This document shows positions 7,491 through 8,990 of a stretch of 8,990 nt of DNA, in pieces (position 1 is the stretch's first letter; every line of letters begins with the position of its first letter). This stretch comes from Chlamydiota bacterium (GTDB lineage: Bacteria > Auribacterota > UBA3054 > B51-G9). The translations under genes and the position numbers were made by a program. The notes under the pieces were generated by a model. It had not been told where the DNA came from, searched no databases, and saw only the letters and a program-made list of their open reading frames with translations. The stretch spans positions 1 through 8,990 of the forward strand of contig QMOL01000101.1 in the NCBI GenBank assembly GCA_003648225.1, given 5' to 3'.

Positions 7491-7568
7491 TGTCTGCCAA
7501 ACTTAAACTATCGAAAAATGTCAAATAAAAAAAAGAAAATCCATTCGCTTAATTTTATAAAAACTAAA
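7491..7568. other. spacer before sulfatase 2 with an alternative in-frame start
   Basis: After the TAG at 7488-7490 the same frame stays open into sulfatase 2. An ATG at 7518 would add 17 residues, mostly Lys-rich and not hydrophobic. It is followed by a run of eight A (7527-7534). No Shine-Dalgarno precedes either ATG, and no terminator or promoter is convincing here. Confidence 0.6.
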
Positions 7569-8990
7569 ATGAAAATATCTGATTTAAAACCTAATATTGT
7601 CCTGATTATTGCCGATCAATGGCGTGGCGATTGTATCGGGTTTCTCAATCATCCTGTTGTTGAGACACCTAATATTGACTGTTTATTCTCGCAGGGAGTT
7701 GCGTTTACACAAGCATATTCGGCTGTCCCGAGTTGCATTGCCGCACGCACGACTTTGTTAACAGGTTTGTCTCAAAAAAGTCATGGTCGAGTGGGATATC
7801 AGGATCGGGTTCGCTGGAACTATCCTGTAACTTTGCCGGGCTTGCTTTCAGAAGCCGGGTATCACACTCATTGCGTTGGAAAAATGCATGTTTTTCCAGC
7901 CAGAAAACTTATGGGTTTTCACAGCGTTACTCTTCATGACGGCTATTTGCATAACGAACGGTGTCGTGAAACGGACTATAATTTAGTTGACGACTATCTT
8001 CCATGGCTAAAAGAAAAATGCGGCAGCGAAACTGATATTACTGACGCCGGCCTGGGATGCAATGGTTATTCGGTTAATCCCTGGCCTTATGAAGAGCGTT
8101 ACCATCCAACAAATTGGGTTACTTCTCAATCAATTGATTTTTTGAGAAAGCGGGATCCTACCAAACCTTTTTTCCTAAAAGTATCTTATCACAGGCCGCA
8201 TCCGCCTTTGGATCCTCCTGAATATTATCTTAACAGATATTTAGATAAAGAATTGCCTCCGGTTGCGATTGGCGACTGGGTAGAAAACAGTCTGATTCAC
8301 AATCGCGGAATAGACTGTCCTGTTCCAAAAGACAAATCGCAAATTGATCTTGCACGAAAAGCTTATTATGCCCAATTAACCCATATAGACTGTCAGATTA
8401 ACCGAATTGTTCATGCGCTGAATGAACAACAACTGATGGAAAATACTTTGCTGATGTTTGTCAGTGACCATGGCGATATGCTTTTTGATCATAATATGGT
8501 GGCAAAATCTGTTCCTTATAACGGTTCTTCCAAAATTCCATTTTTATTAAGATTTCCCAACAATATGCGACAACCAAAAATTACAAAAGTTGACGTTCCG
8601 GTTGAACTTAGAGATCTTTTACCAACATTCCTTGAAGCTGCAGGAATTGATATTCCTGATAGCGTTGAAGGCTCAAGTGTCTTTCCTCTTTGTTATGATA
8701 AAGAAAGCGTTTGGAGAGAATATATTCACGGTGAACATAGTTGTGGAAAGAATTCAAACCATTGGATTACCAACGGAAAAGAAATGTATATTTGGTTTTC
8801 ACAAACAGGTAAAGAACAGTTTTTTGAAATCGAAAAGGATCCGGATAACTTAATAAATATGCTAGAAAAAAAGAACAACAGAGTTATCTATTGGCGGCAA
8901 AAATTGATTAACGAACTTAAAGGTCGCGAAGAAAATTATGTTAAAAATGGCAAACTTATTACAGGACAAATTCCAAAAACAAATTTAAAC
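7569..8990 (+). CDS. sulfatase 2 (S1 family, CxAxR motif), 3' end outside window
   Basis: The frame is open for 474 codons from the ATG at 7569 to the right edge, with no stop. The layout is that of an S1 sulfatase: core strand 'NIVLIIADQWRGD' with D16, maturation motif C56-I-A-A-R60 inside 'AVPSCIAARTTLLTG', VGKMH, the tract 'FFLKVSYHRPHPP', metal-binding DHGD (D300 to D303) and K313. The C-terminal 'FEIEKDPDNLINM' segment shows it is nearly complete. The maturation motif has Ala in place of the usual Pro. The S-C-I-x-x-R context resembles Cys-type sulfatases of anaerobes such as Clostridium perfringens. There is no signal peptide from this start, nor from the in-frame ATG at 7518; I prefer 7569 because sulfatases usually begin a few residues before 'PNI'. 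Low similarity to sulfatase 1 outside the motifs indicates different subfamilies, so probably different sulfated positions or sugars. Confidence 0.93.
   Translation, partial: MKISDLKPNIVLIIADQWRGDCIGFLNHPVVETPNIDCLFSQGVAFTQAYSAVPSCIAARTTLLTGLSQKSHGRVGYQDRVRWNYPVTLPGLLSEAGYHTHCVGKMHVFPARKLMGFHSVTLHDGYLHNERCRETDYNLVDDYLPWLKEKCGSETDITDAGLGCNGYSVNPWPYEERYHPTNWVTSQSIDFLRKRDPTKPFFLKVSYHRPHPPLDPPEYYLNRYLDKELPPVAIGDWVENSLIHNRGIDCPVPKDKSQIDLARKAYYAQLTHIDCQINRIVHALNEQQLMENTLLMFVSDHGDMLFDHNMVAKSVPYNGSSKIPFLLRFPNNMRQPKITKVDVPVELRDLLPTFLEAAGIDIPDSVEGSSVFPLCYDKESVWREYIHGEHSCGKNSNHWITNGKEMYIWFSQTGKEQFFEIEKDPDNLINMLEKKNNRVIYWRQKLINELKGREENYVKNGKLITGQIPKTNLN

Noticed and set aside
8590..8853. 87-codon plus-strand ORF near the right edge, and a 68-codon one at 7733-7939
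   Set aside because: Both lie in another frame inside sulfatase 2, which is open from 7569 to the edge and carries all the catalytic motifs.

Overview
The window looks like part of a glycan-utilisation locus from an AT-rich, Gram-negative bacterium. The best guess is the PVC superphylum (Lentisphaerota, Kiritimatiellota or Planctomycetota). Three things point there: a secreted protein with a PEP-CTERM (exosortase) sorting signal, two S1-family sulfatases close together, and a DUF1961 lipoprotein-like gene. Most genes also start without a visible Shine-Dalgarno sequence. There is no rRNA or other phylogenetic marker here, so the lineage is an inference.

All genes are on the + strand and tightly packed. 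Positions 1-410 hold the C-terminal end of a protein I cannot name, probably a beta-sandwich. It is followed 25 nt later by a HAD-superfamily hydrolase (436-1320). A 125-nt intergenic region (1321-1445) carries a short inverted repeat, a good sigma70-type promoter (TTGATT-18-TATAAT) and the only strong Shine-Dalgarno sequence in the window. These drive a 906-residue secreted protein (1446-4166) built from two homologous beta-rich modules around a fibronectin-III-like domain, ending in a PEP-CTERM anchor. The last 26 nt of that gene overlap the start of an N-acetylhexosamine 1-kinase (NahK-like) gene (4141-5235). Then come sulfatase 1 (5244-6656, CxPxR motif), a DUF1961/YesU-like probable lipoprotein (6672-7490), and sulfatase 2 (7569 to beyond the right edge, CxAxR motif). 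Gaps between these later genes are 8, 15 and 78 nt, so 1446 onward is probably one transcript.

The genes read as a pathway for a sulfated glycan containing N-acetylhexosamine, such as mucin, glycosaminoglycan or another sulfated polymer. The sulfatases would remove sulfate, and the kinase would trap free GalNAc/GlcNAc as the 1-phosphate. The PEP-CTERM protein and the DUF1961 protein would act at the cell surface or in the periplasm. Neither sulfatase has a recognisable signal peptide, which suggests desulfation of imported fragments inside the cell. No transporter, glycoside hydrolase, exosortase or formylglycine-generating enzyme is in the window. The substrate is therefore an inference.

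The least ordinary points are the internal duplication in the PEP-CTERM protein, the overlap of its anchor with the kinase start, the CxAxR sulfatase motif, and the uncharacterised HAD and DUF1961 members. I see no mobile element, CRISPR array, tRNA or rRNA.
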